Shown here one piece after another: positions 34,470-44,609 of a DNA stretch of 64,000 nt. A program made the position numbers and the translations under genes. Origin of the DNA: Glossina fuscipes (taxonomy: Eukaryota > Arthropoda > Insecta > Diptera > Glossinidae); assembly GCF_014805625.2 (NCBI RefSeq), contig NW_023998438.1, forward strand, positions 558,001-622,000, written 5' to 3'. The number at the start of each line of letters is the position of its first letter. The stretch's first letter is position 1. Below the pieces are notes generated by a model. It saw nothing but the letters and a program-made list of their open reading frames with translations. It did not search any database and was not told where the DNA came from.

Positions 34470-34562
34470 TTTATTAAAAACTCTACCGCACTTGAGATTT
34501 GAACCCACGACCATCGAGTTGTTAGTCGAGACTCTTGACACTGAGGCGGGTAGAGTTTTAAA
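34470..34562 (-). repeat. tRNA-derived SINE or tRNA-like pseudogene
   Basis: Read on the minus strand, this has an A-box-like CCTCAGTGTCAAGAG followed 30-35 nt later by a strong B box GTGGGTTCAAATCTC, the pol III internal promoter of tRNAs. A D-arm-like CTC...GAG pairing and an anticodon-like hairpin (TCGA-CTAACAAC-TCGA) are present, but the T stem is broken. The ends form an unusually long perfect pairing (AAACTCTACC with GGTAGAGTTT). It looks like a SINE head rather than a working tRNA. Confidence 0.5.
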
Positions 34563-34719
34563 TAAAACAAACAATTTCAAAGAAATTTGACATAAAAAGC
34601 AAAAAATTAAAAAACACAGATAAAGAGAAAGAAAATAAGGTATCATAAATTAAATCTTTGAGTTCAGAGGTTTTTTTTTCGGGGATGTTGAGTTAAAATG
34701 GAAATTCAAATGTTTTTTT

Positions 34720-34842
34720 ACTCAGTGTGTTATTATTATTATTATTATTATTTTAATTTTAGACTAATGAAATTAATTCTTAGACTAAAAAAAGACATTG
34801 AGCACTAGCAACACAGGCTATCGGCTCGACTCAGTGTGTTAT
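34720..34842 (-). mobile_element. I-like LINE 3' tail with 14-bp target-site duplication
   Basis: Positions 34734-34828 are the complement of the I-like LINE end (GAGCCGATAGCCTGTGTTGC ... (TAA)n). It is flanked by perfect ACTCAGTGTGTTAT direct repeats at 34720-34733 and 34829-34842. Only about 95 bp of the element was inserted. Confidence 0.88.
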
Positions 34843-35069
34843 CTGTTATTGATATGCTGAATCACAGAAGAAGAAGTATAAAATTCAAATGCATTTAGTA
34901 AAAAGTGTTAAAGTGAAGACTTGGCAACCATATCCAAAACGACCGGCTGGCAATAGTCGTAATTACAAGAAAGAGTAATAAAGAATAGAAGGCCAGTTCC
35001 GATAGAATTTTTGGTAAAATGAAAGCAAAGATTTTATTAATTCTACGCTGTCGCGACCTCAAATCAAAT

Positions 35070-35210
35070 AGTTCTAACAAATGGTAATAAAAATGAATTT
35101 ACAAAAATTGAAGGAAAAATTGAACCAAAACAATTTCGTTGGAAAAATAAGAAAAAAGTATGCAAGCTGAAAATGAGGATGGCGACTTTTCGTGCCTCCC
35201 TTTGTTGTGT
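35070..35210 (+). pseudogene. Duplicated small coding exon, copy A (no start codon)
   Basis: In the frame starting near 35082 this reads NKNEFTKIEGKIEPKQF then WKNKKKVCKLK before a stop near 35210. It matches copy B at 35653-35784 at protein level. Upstream of both copies is a shared block with CTTGGCAAC and CCGATAGAATTT. Copy A has no ATG in the matching place, so it is probably the broken duplicate. Confidence 0.4.
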
Positions 35211-35652
35211 ATGAAGATGAACGTAATAACTGTAAAACTCTTTGACAAGTGAGTGCGCGGTCTAACTAACCTTCTGCACGTGATATTAGCACTCGATAAG
35301 GATGTATAAATTAAGATTTTTAAATAAAAAATTTTTAGTAATAATACGAAAACAACAAGGTATAATTAAAATTTTTATGAAATACGCATGCACTCGTAGA
35401 CTTAATTCATGTGGCTTCTTAAAACCCATTCGTTTAATATATGGTACTACTGCTGCAATTGATTGTTTTTGAAACGTTGCCACGTTAAGTTGTAACTTTC
35501 GAGAGTTAAATGAAAATGCAATTACTATTAATTAAATGCACTAAAAATTTGGCAACTCTATGCAAGCCGATCGGCCGTTGCAGACAATAGTTCTAAAAGA
35601 GAACGAGAGGGCTGTGGCTTTCGATAGAATTTGTTTTGTAAATTTTTCTTAA

Positions 35653-35784
35653 ATGGAAATTTCAACAAATGATAATAAAAGTGAATTTATAAAAATTGAA
35701 GGAAAAATAAATCGAACACAATATTGTTGGAAAAGTAAAAAAATGTGTAAACTAAAAATACAGACGCTGTTTCGATGCCTTTGA
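35653..35784 (+). CDS. Small protein or 5' exon, copy B (43 residues)
   Basis: ATG-started frame of 43 residues: MEISTNDNKSEFIKIEGKI then a Lys-rich CWKSKKMCKLK stretch. Copy A, 570 bp upstream, keeps the pattern N-x-NK-x-EF-x-KIEGKI-x-x-x-Q-x-x-WK-x-KK-CKLK, so at least this part has been under protein-level constraint or duplicated recently. A consensus donor (GGAG|GTAAGT) lies at 35793, shortly after the stop, and an acceptor (TTTCCAG) at about 36051, so the frame may instead be upstream of a spliced gene. The protein family is not recognised. Confidence 0.35.
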   Translation: MEISTNDNKSEFIKIEGKINRTQYCWKSKKMCKLKIQTLFRCL

Positions 35785-36123
35785 AATTGGAGGTAAGTAT
35801 TCAAATTTCTTTTTTTTTTAACAAGTTAAAAGCTGTTGGATAATTGATGACATATAGCCGAATTTAAGCTCTACGCTATATATTAACAGCCAATTTTAGA
35901 TATAAGGAAATGTAAAAGGTGGCAGAGCATTCCAGATCAGTCTATATTATTCTTATAGCTTAGGTTTACGCTACCTCTTCTCCCCTAGCATTTAATTTAC
36001 CAACTTCTTAGACAAATGTTTTAATAGTTTTGTGCTTAATTTTTTTTCCAGAATAATAGAAAGGTTTGAATCCAACAGGAGCTAGAAGGAGATTGTGAAG
36101 AAGCAAGTGTAGTGCTCACCTGA

Positions 36124-36264
36124 ATGCAGAATGAAGAATACCTGAAAAAGCTTTACAGTGACAACATTCTGCTTATGTTAAAGAACGTCTTCAATTATAA
36201 TGCAACATCTGCTCTCCCCATCTATAAGAATAATTTTAATAAAGCACGCCGCCTGGATGTATAA
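36124..36264 (+). CDS. Small open frame in putative second exon, unrecognised
   Basis: ATG-started frame of 46 residues (contains EEYLKKLYSDNILLMLKNVF) lying after the acceptor near 36051. It precedes a stretch (36300-36430) that resembles 36700-36930, suggesting local exon duplication. No homology is recognised, and it could be a chance frame in a non-coding exon. Confidence 0.22.
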   Translation: MQNEEYLKKLYSDNILLMLKNVFNYNATSALPIYKNNFNKARRLDV

Positions 36265-36787
36265 TGCGTTCAATGAGATTGTCGTTCCGCAAAGTTGAAG
36301 TCCGATTGTAACCTGAAAACTACTCGATAAAGTCATAAGGATTCTTGCAAGTTGAACAAATTGTGCTGTGTAACTCGCGATTAATATAAAAACAATATGG
36401 TTTCTAAAAACTCACAGTGTTTGGATTTCCAAAGGTGATTCATGCTTGATCGAGAAGCACACACTTAGAGATTCTGCCCAGGCATCACTGCCCGGTGGCG
36501 CCTGCTATATAGAGACGTGCTTCAAGCAACGTAAAATTATCGTAAATCAACATTTGGAGTGGGTATAAACTTAGTAATGCAAAGCCCAAAAACAAGACCT
36601 CTTGAAGATTAAGACCAAATGAGTATAAAAGGAGAATGAATAAATAAATTAATAGGAAAGAAATTGAAGATGATTATACAAAGCAATTTCGGTCACAAAC
36701 TACGTCTTGAGAACATAAGGATTCTAATCGTACAGTGTAACAAGTGATTAATGAAAACATAAGATAGCGGACGGTTTCTAATTACAG

Positions 36788-37764
36788 TGTTTGGATTTCT
36801 TAAGGCGCTGTTACAACCACCACCACGCCCTCTCTATCGCACTTCATCTTCCGGGAACACACACTGCAACGAAAACTATCGTTACCTCATAAAAACGACA
36901 ATCCTGAAGATCGTATTCAAACAGCGTTCACGATCATTAACGGACGTCAATTTAATCGAGAAGCTAGTTGCTCCATTTGTTAATGTAGGAATCGGAAAAA
37001 GATTTTATATTTATCAAGAGCTGCAATTCCTTGGAAAGGTAAGTGTGTTGTTCAGTTTTACATGGTTTGATGTGATGTACATCACATATCATGTACATTT
37101 TATTTATAGTATCTATGTGGAAGAGTAGTTTTGTGCACTACTTTACAGATAGTTGTGCAAATCAAAAGTATATGTAACCGCCACATTTTTTCAAAAGAAA
37201 GGATTGAAATTTCAATACTCTATGATTTTGAGCAGAAGCGATCGGATTTTCTATTTTTGTGCAGTTATTGTGCAGTTATTGTATAATTATTCATGGAATA
37301 TACATGCAAAAATCGCTACAATTATTTTCGGATACGAGTAATGGGGAAAATTCTAATTTTTTGCTTTCGAAATCGGAAGTGTCGTCAATTCATCTTGTAC
37401 TCCGGGGAGGGTCCTTTAATTGCTTTCGACGTTACCATATGACGTATGCCCGTCACAAATGGCGGGGTCTTCTTGAATAGTATTCCTTCAGTGGCGCTCC
37501 ATAAAAACGCGCAATCTCCCATTCTTAAAATAAAGTAATTCGCCCAAAGCGTGTATAATGCAAGGAATAAATAAAAACATTTTTTCAAGTTCACCTTGCA
37601 ATCAAATTTCATATTAACAGGTCCATTATATACCTTGTTGAAAAAAATTGTTCTTTTCATGCGAATTCATTAGAGTTAATCTTTTCCAGCTCCAAGAATT
37701 GCGCCGTGGACGCAAGCCGACAAAAGAACGTGGCCGAGTAAGGATCAAAGTAAAAGTAAAGTAA
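36788..37764 (+). CDS. Last two exons of an unrecognised gene
   Basis: The exon 36788-37038 follows a TTTCTAATTACAG acceptor and ends at GGAAAG|GTAAGT (phase 0). The exon 37690-37764 follows CTTTTCCAG and ends in TAA. The joined frame gives about 107 residues, including NLIEKLVAPFVNVGIGKRF and a strongly basic tail (ELRRGRKPTKERGRVRIKVK). The basic end suggests nucleic-acid binding or ribosome association, but this is only composition. There is no start codon in the first exon, so at least one upstream exon exists. A diverged copy of the exon start (CAG|TGTTTGGATTTC) occurs at 36415-36430. I do not recognise the family. Confidence 0.5.
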
Positions 37765-39510
37765 AATGTATTTCGTCGAACTAAAGTCACAGAAGGTGAA
37801 AAATTATTGTTGTGCGATCTACAATGTAGCGGTGAGTGCAATAGATAAATACAAGTTAATTGATCACCATTATAGAAAAATAATATTAGAATTAAAGAAT
37901 CGAAATTATTAAAGCGAAATAGCGTATAATAGTTTTAAGAAATTTTGGCTACATTTAAAGGCGGAAACACGTCACTTATTATTTAAATCTTTAAAAATAG
38001 TTTTCACATATTAACCATAAAGCGATGTAGCATAAAAGGTCGTCATAAGTCAGTGTAGAAATTTCCTGCTTGCTAAGTTATGATTAAAGTTAATATCTTT
38101 CCTTTTAGTGGCTAGAGAGAAGAGAAAGTCTCGATAGAAACGAGGGACACTGACAGATGTTTCAAACTTTAGAATCATCATAGCTTTGCGCAACTCAACG
38201 GAGATCGAAGCAAGTAATAGTTATAAATAAATGTAAACATTTTCAAATTTATTTTGTACATAATCGATATGGAAAACATATTCGACAAAATGCACAGGCT
38301 GCGAATTGCTTTGCAGTTTCCAACAATTGGATTATATTCTTGAGAATTATTTTAATTATCAACTCCTCACCATCATTTAATGGTTGTTATGAACGGTGTG
38401 TGTTTATTTATTTTTTTTACAACAGCAAGTTTGTGTTTATGCGCTGTGTTCGCAAACTATTTGCCTTCAGATATGATATAACTTATAGTTGCAACTTTTT
38501 GGAATGCATTCTTACATCTGTCGTCTCACATCGTGGGTCGAACATTAATTATTGCTTTAGGATAATTTCTGGTGCGTATTAGTTAAGCTTTTGTAACAAT
38601 CATAAAAATCTTTTTCCCGGCAAGAAACTAATACTTATTCTTTTACATAGTTTTGATTGACATGTATAATGACTGTAGTCGGAAAATCCTTATTTGTCAA
38701 TCTAACAACACCTTTGCCTTTCATGGCCTCATTTTTTGCGTCACTTTTATGATGTACTGTACTGTAACTTCCTGAGATCCGTCCAACTATCGAACTACGG
38801 ACCTAATTATTTTTAGGGCTGCTTTAATGCTATATATCGCTTCTTCGACAGTAAAATTATCAATTATCTGGTTATTTCGGGATGCGTTCGACGCTTTCTT
38901 TTATACTCTATGAAATATGGTATTTTGATTTATATGTAAATTCCTTTTTAATGTAGGATTTTCAATCCATACCTTTAAGCATTTTTTTTTTTGGTTTAGA
39001 TATCTGTATGTGTTCTTAATTTAGTATTTCTCTATGCGCAATATATAATCCATCCTTACGCACACAAATATATGTAAGTGTTTTTATTTGTTTCTTTTTT
39101 GTTGGGGATTAATTTCCCCTTAAAGCCAACCTTCATACTATTTGTTGGGATAAAAATATCTTTATTAGAAGGATCTCTTATATGTAGTCTTATAACTGAA
39201 ACAATCTCCAAAAGTGTCGCTCTCTACTTAAAGAATTCAACAATTTTGAAGTTCGTAAAACGCCAAGTCATTTTTGGCTTAGAAACGTTAAAATTGAATT
39301 AATGTCTTTATTAATATTTGGTTGCTTATACAATTAGATTCTGATATGATTTGCATTTATTAAGTATAGTGAATATCTCGTCCTTTGATTTTATGATGAT
39401 TTCTGTTTGAAGATCGGTTGCCGTGTTATTATTTCTTTTTACGGCTTTTAGAAGAATAGTTTTGAGATGGAATTAGTTAGTATTTTTATTTCGGATAGGT
39501 TTAATGCCTC
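37765..39510. other. Intergenic and probable errantivirus 3' debris
   Basis: No host gene is seen. The right part (about 39000-39510) may hold decayed env C-terminal sequence on the minus strand, but I could not find the expected 3' LTR (no GGTCCTTAACT on the plus strand). Confidence 0.3.
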
Positions 39511-39512
39511 TT

Positions 39513-40182
39513 CTATTTTCTCAAATGGGATTTTTGTTCTCTATTTATTGCTCCTATCGATAGCTGTATTTCCTGCTCAGATAAAAGGAGTGGGTTTATT
39601 ATTCCAGCCTTGGCCCAATGTATGGCGTGGTTGATATTCTGCAGTTCTTCTTTAAGGATTTTTATTTGATATTGGGTATCGGAAATTAATTTTTCTTTAT
39701 TATAGTTTTTGGCAGATTTAAATTCTTCTATCAAACTGTTAGTGATCTTGGTTATATTGTTATACCTATCCTCGTAAAGCTTATTGATTATGGTTTGTCG
39801 GTTGTTGTTCTGTAGTGGGTTGTTTATTATGTCCTGTATTGTCATTAGGTCTTCGTGAACGGGATTACCCGCAATCCATTTCCAGGCGGATCCTATGAAA
39901 TCCAATGATCTTTTCCTTATTATTTTCCCAGGCTTCGGGCGTCGTAGTAAAATTTTCGATTTGATCCATTTCATGCTTGAGATCAGGGAATAGAGAATGA
40001 TCGCTCTTGTTGTTGACTATCTTTTCCAGTTCATTGATTTTTGTTTCGTATTCGTCCAAGTCAATTACGTGGATTAGTTTGAAGTTTCCAGTTTGTATTC
40101 GTGCTTGTCCAGTGTGGATGGCTACTACTTGTGATTTGGAGAAGTCCAAAATTTGTATGTCTCCAATAATTATCCCAATCAA
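39513..40182 (-). pseudogene. env: Errantivirus env remnant (broken)
   Basis: Two overlapping minus-strand frames (40182-39865 and 39974-39513) carry the N-terminal half of an insect endogenous-retrovirus envelope protein. A basic cleavage-type motif is followed by a hydrophobic Trp-containing segment, and a heptad-like helical region comes after. A frameshift near 39890 separates the pieces. The C-terminal membrane anchor is not readable. It cannot make a functional protein as it stands. Confidence 0.7.
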
Positions 40183-40200
40183 AAGCCTGAAATTTGAAGT

Positions 40201-40450
40201 TTAGTTCCTTATATTATTTTTGTTTACAATTTTTCCTGAATTAGTTATAATAATTGTCCCTTTGTCTTCTCTAACTATTTCTTTGTGGTATCGGAAAGTC
40301 AATTTTGAGCCTAGTCGTTGGTTATGTTTTACGTAGATTTCGTCCCCTGGTGAGTAGTGTTTCATTTTTGTTTTTGTTTTGTTGTGGTATTTCAAGTCTT
40401 GTCTCTGTTTTTCTTTCAGTCTATTAATATTTTGCAGTCTTAATTTTTCG
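40201..40450 (-). pseudogene. pol: Errantivirus integrase C-terminal end
   Basis: Lys/Arg-rich end of Pol, with a GDEIYVKHNQRLGSKLTFRY stretch typical of the C-terminal integrase domain. It runs in frame from the inserted LINE ORF1 fragment, making an accidental chimeric frame (40806-40201), and stops just before env. The zinc-binding and DDE core parts are absent. Confidence 0.7.
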
Positions 40451-41215
40451 GGAGGTGACGTCCCACACGCTACGCTAGGAGTAGAAGATGAGTATCCAAT
40501 AAAACGACACTCATCAAACCTAGACTTAATGAGCTCAAGCTTTTCCCACAAAGAGCCGGAATTTCTACTCAATTCCGAGAAACCATAACGGGTCTCCGTG
40601 AAATGTTTATAAAAATCAATGTCCCGCTGCCTACTGTCAGGACATGACCATCTTAAGCCTTTAGACGAGTCAGCGACTGCGTCAGCAGCACGGCCGAGAA
40701 TACCGGCACACTTTGCATGACCAAAGCGCTCGCAGAGCCAACAAGAAACGAATCTATCAGAATCTGGGCCAGATTTCGCCCGACAAGGTGTATATAAACA
40801 CTCCATGTCCAGTCAAAAAGACAGTTGTGGATTATGAAGAACGGACACAAAAATCACTAAAAACAAATCTTGAACATAAAAATTTATCAACCAAATTTGT
40901 GCAAAACTTCTCTGTTACGTTGACACTGTAACGAGAGATCAATAGCAACACAAACTCCAAACAGCGAAAAAATAACAGAGAAAAAAGAGAGATTTATATC
41001 AGAGCTCAAAATTTTTGTTTGCAAAAATCAAATGAATCAAAGCGTAAAGGAAAAATATTACTTTTACTTTGAATTCACTCACTTTCTTCTCAAAGTATAT
41101 TATAAATTCACACACTATAAGGCAGAATAGCCACGAAATTCAACAAAAAATTAAAATATTAATTGCCGAAACAAAATATAGACGACTATACCGCGCGACA
41201 GAGTTGCCAGACTTG
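40450..41215 (-). mobile_element. 3'-truncated 5' fragment of the CR1-like LINE inside the errantivirus
   Basis: The minus strand from 40806 encodes the PHD-like Cys-rich ORF1 start (SCWLCERFGHAKCAGI, then WSCPD) followed by a stretch matching ORF1 of LINE copy 2. Identity ends abruptly near 40450 at the Pol junction. The 5' UTR reaches about 41215, with a GCGCG...TTGCCAGAC segment shared with 15605. A LINE that keeps its 5' end and loses its 3' end is opposite to normal truncation, so later deletion or recombination is implied. This copy keeps the ORF1 start better than copy 2. Confidence 0.75.
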
Positions 41216-41328
41216 TGTTCGTTTCGTTCTAATCATTTAATTGTTTTTCTATTTTTTTCTTCTTTTACTTTAAGAACAAAACAAAAATGACTCCATTTGG
41301 TGAGATATAATTTCCAATTACATTATTA

Positions 41329-42735
41329 TCAAATTTTTATTAAGGAGTTTATTTCCTTGCTTGTTGGTGGTCTGGACAGGCAGTCGGCTACGATGTTTTC
41401 CCTGCCGAGTTTGTATTCCAACTGGTAGTTATATTCCTCGGGGATGGCTTTCCATCTTTTGAGCTTCTGCTTTGTGTTTCTATTGCTTAGAGCATAAGTG
41501 AGTGGTTGATGGTCTGTATAAATGTTGACTTTTCCTGATCTATATAGGTAGTTACGCAGCGTCTTCAATGACCATATTATGGCTAGCATTTCCTTCTCTT
41601 TTGTGGCGTAAACCTCTTCTGTCTTACTTAGCGTACGAGATAAGAATGCTATTCGTCTCCTATCCTGGGATAAAACTGCTCCTATGGCGAAGTTGGATGC
41701 GTCCGTTGTAGGCTCGAAGGGTTTATCGAAGTTGGGATGAGTCAATATGACTTCATTCGAGTTTAGAGAATTCTTTAGGTGATTGAAGGACTCCATCTCC
41801 TCTTTCCCTAGCCTTATTAATTTTTTCTTAGAGGCTTGTTTGGACACGCGTCCACCCTCCCCTCTTAAAAGGCTTGTCAGGGGCTTGGCGAGCTTAGCGA
41901 AGTCTTTAATGAACTTCCTATAGTAGCCTGCCATTCCGAGGAATAATCGTAGATCTTTGAGTGTTTTGGGTGGCGGAAAGTCCACGATTGCTTGAATTTT
42001 GTTGAGGTTGGGTTTAATTCCATTTGTTCCTACTATAAAACCTAAAAATTCGACTTCATCCTTTAAAAATTCGCATTTGTCGAGCTGAACCTTCAGATTG
42101 GCTTTCTCTAAGGTATCAAACACTTCCTGTAAGTTGTTGAAGTGGTCATTTTCGTCTTTTCCAAATGTGATCACGTCATCGATATAGACGTAGCACCGGT
42201 TCCCGATGTGTTCTCTCAGAACATCGGCGAGAGTCCTTTGGAATATTGATGGGGAATTTTTTAAACCAAATGCTAATCGGACGAACTCATATTTGCCGTT
42301 GTTGACTGAGAAGGCGGTTTTTTGAATGTCAGATTCCTTGAGTGGTATCTGGTGAAAGCCACTTTTAAGATCGATTATAGAGAAGAATTTGTTTTTGCCA
42401 AGGTTAGCTAATACGTCAATTATTTCCGGAATTGGGTATTTATCGGGTATGGTGATTTCGTTTAATTTGCGGTAGTCGACTACTATTCTGTACTTTTTCT
42501 GACCAGAAGAGTTCATTTTTTTTGGTACAATCCACACAGGTGAGTTATACGGAGACTGTGAAGGTCTGATTATGTTATCTTGTAAGAGTTCTTTTATTTG
42601 ATTGTCTACTTCTTCCTTCAGAGCCATCGGATACGGATAGTTTCTAGAGTAGACTGGTTGATCGGACGTTGTTCGGATTTCGGCTAAGACGTTTGTTGCG
42701 AAGGTCAGTTTTCTGTTAGGGTCTGCAAATAGGCG
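41329..42735 (-). pseudogene. pol: Errantivirus reverse transcriptase and RNase H (Pol)
   Basis: A long open frame (first Met at 42627, open upstream to at least 42735) with the Ty3/gypsy RT blocks: IDLKSGFHQIPLKESDIQKT, FGLKNSPSIFQRTL and the catalytic box YVYIDD. These are followed by the connection and RNase H region (TTDASNFAIGAVLSQ, YATKEKEMLAIIW, IYTDHQPL). The best conserved stretch of the element. It ends at a stop at 41329 where the shared non-coding segment and LINE fragment begin; integrase should follow. Confidence 0.9.
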
Positions 42736-42739
42736 TGGG

Positions 42740-43135
42740 CAGGTTTGGAGTAGTCCTCGTAGACAAATGTGAAGTGCGTAGTTTTATATTATTGATGTGG
42801 CTTGATATGTACTGTTTTAACGGAATTATAACGTTTGGGTCTATTGTCATGAAGTCAAGATTGGTATGGATGACTGCATTGAGTTCTCTCAATGTATCGT
42901 TACCGATAATGCCATCGAAAGATTTAAGGCTTGGTAAAATGAAAAATTTAATTTAATTCCTGTTCGGGAATAGTTGCACGTTGGCATGGTGAGTTATTCT
43001 TATTTTTCCGCAGACAGAGCTGGCTTGAAAGGGTTTCTCATATATAATGGAGTTCCTTATGTGTTTGGGTTGAACATAATTTTTGTTCGACCCTGTATCT
43101 ATTAAGAATTTTAAAATATCTCCACCGCCATTTTA
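42740..43135 (-). pseudogene. pol: Errantivirus aspartic protease region
   Basis: The minus strand near 43110 reads KFLIDTGSNKNYV, the D-T-G active site of retroviral-type proteases, preceded by a Gly/Asp loop. About 50 residues on, FDGIIGNDTLREL matches the second protease landmark. An in-frame TAA at about 42955 interrupts it. Confidence 0.75.
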
Positions 43136-43164
43136 ATGTTCAAAATAAGGCAGTGAAGATTGCC

Positions 43165-43700
43165 TTAATCTAAAAAATGAATATCTGCGAGCTGTTCTAC
43201 TTGCTGATACTCCGGGATTTTGATTGGTTCCATACTTTCGTTATATGTTTCTGCTAGATTTGGTTCTATTGTTCTTCCTTCATCGTTGTCCTCTTCGCAC
43301 ATTATGTTGTAGGACCTTTGATGTTTGGTAGGCATTCCTTGAAATTGTTGTGAAGGTGATCGTTTTTGTACGTAGGTTTGGTATTGGTTCGGGAGATTTG
43401 CGTAGTTTATGTGTTTGGTCTGTATGCTCCTGTCTACATCCATTGGTTCATCACGTCGTTGTGGTTTTGGGGGCACTGCTGGTTGGTATTGAGGATTTCC
43501 TTGCAATGTCGGATGGTTGTTGATACTGTCTGTCAAATGTTGTGGGTGATCTCGGATATTGTCTATGGAAAATTGGAAGTGGTTTCTGCTGATTGCAGAA
43601 CGGTGTCCTGGCTTCTGGAATGGGCTGATAATTCCTTTTTTGCGGTAAGGGTGGACCTATTTATACTATGGTTTTTACCATAGTTGATGAGTCCTTTACT
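43165..43700 (-). pseudogene. gag: Errantivirus Gag C-terminal region
   Basis: The frame 43536-43165 has the RRDEPMDVDRSIQT motif and the terminal QLADIHFLD shared by Gag tails of the 17.6/297 group. Upstream sequence continues in another frame to about 43700 with Pro/Gln-rich repeats, so a frameshift lies near 43520. The N-terminal capsid part is missing: only A-rich DNA lies between here and the primer site. Confidence 0.7.
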
Positions 43701-44117
43701 ATCTATCCGTTCCTTTTGTTCCCATTTGCTGCACACTCTTCTCCTTCGGCTTGGCTGCTCCTCGGACTGGTGCTCCCTTTTGGTGGTGATTCCTCTTTTT
43801 TCTGTCTTGAGTTCTTTTCACTTATTAAAACTTTTGGATTTTGTTTTGTAAATTTATTATTCTTTTATTTAATTTTTAAACTTTGTTTTATAAATGTGTT
43901 TTCGTTTAGTTTTAATGAAGTGCGTTTTAATTATTTCTTTTTAATTTTATTATTTTTTTTTTATTTAAAGAAGTTTCATAACTTCCATTTAATTTTCTCT
44001 TGACTTCCTTTAAATTTTAAAATCCTTTAATTTCTATTGATTTATTTTATATCTTTTTCCTGTGAGGCCTCTTTTACCACCGCAGTCCGCAGTGTCTCGG
44101 TCCTTCCTTCTTTGGAA

Positions 44118-44135
44118 AACTCTGCTCGGGCGCCA
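44118..44135 (-). promoter_or_regulatory. Primer-binding site, tRNA-Lys type
   Basis: Minus-strand TGGCGCCCGAGCAGAG next to the LTR end. TGGCGCCCGA is complementary to the 3' end of tRNA-Lys(UUU)-type molecules. A close relative, TGGCACCCGAGCAGAG, is at 59858-59874. Confidence 0.7.
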
Positions 44136-44137
44136 GC

Positions 44138-44481
44138 TAAATAATATTATTTTGCTTTTATTAGTAAAACACAAACTTTTACAATTTTTATTTATTCAAT
44201 TTATTGAACGGATTTATTGGTGAAATAGGTGATTGAAATGGATAGTAAAGCGACTGACTTTCCTTATTAATTTAAAAAAGAGGAAACCTCGGTTTAACCA
44301 ATTATCCACAGTCAGCATTTATTTTTATTATAGGGTGACATGAGATATCTGTGGGAGGTGTTTATGGTAGGGTGCCATTGGATCTCGGTGAGAAGTGTTT
44401 ACATTAACTTTATATGTTTGTTTATTATATTTGTGAGGGTGGTTCGAAAATTTGTTCTTTTTATTAGGATGGTCCTTAACT
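44138..44481 (-). repeat. 5' LTR of the errantivirus-type element (LTR A)
   Basis: About 344 bp. The outer end is AGTTAAGGACCATCC (minus). About 200 bp match 60430-60708, including AAACCTCGGTTTAACCAAT and CACAGTCAGCATTTATTTTT. Adjacent TACATA outside the LTR fits a target duplication; its partner is not found. Confidence 0.75.
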
Positions 44482-44609
44482 TACATAATGAAAAGCGTCG
44501 AAATAAAATGTAAAAGGCTTTTTTCCTTCTCGACTTACCAAATAAAATAGTTTTGTGTGCCCTGATTTCTTGTTCACCCACAACGAATGTACCATCGCTA
44601 AATTGATGA

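Larger units (their letters stand above)
39513..44487 (-). mobile_element. Errantivirus-type (Ty3/gypsy, 17.6/297-like) element, broken, with 5' LTR
   Basis: On the minus strand the order is: 5' LTR (44481-44138, starting AGTTAAGG as in this group), tRNA-Lys-type primer site, gag tail, protease, reverse transcriptase/RNase H, an inserted LINE fragment, the integrase C-terminus, and env pieces. TACATA adjoins the LTR at 44482-44487 and fits the YRYRYR target preference. The integrase catalytic core and the 3' LTR are missing. Several stops and frameshifts are present. It is an inactive fossil. Confidence 0.85.

Noticed and set aside
34470..34562. Functional tRNA-Val gene
   Set aside because: The T stem is not paired, the end stem is too long, and the D-arm spacing is wrong for a working tRNA.
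39513..42735. Intact infectious-type endogenous retrovirus
   Set aside because: The integrase core and 3' LTR are missing, gag is incomplete, protease and env carry stops or frameshifts, and a LINE fragment interrupts pol.
43366..43683. Plus-strand 105-residue frame
   Set aside because: It is the shadow of the errantivirus gag tail on the minus strand.
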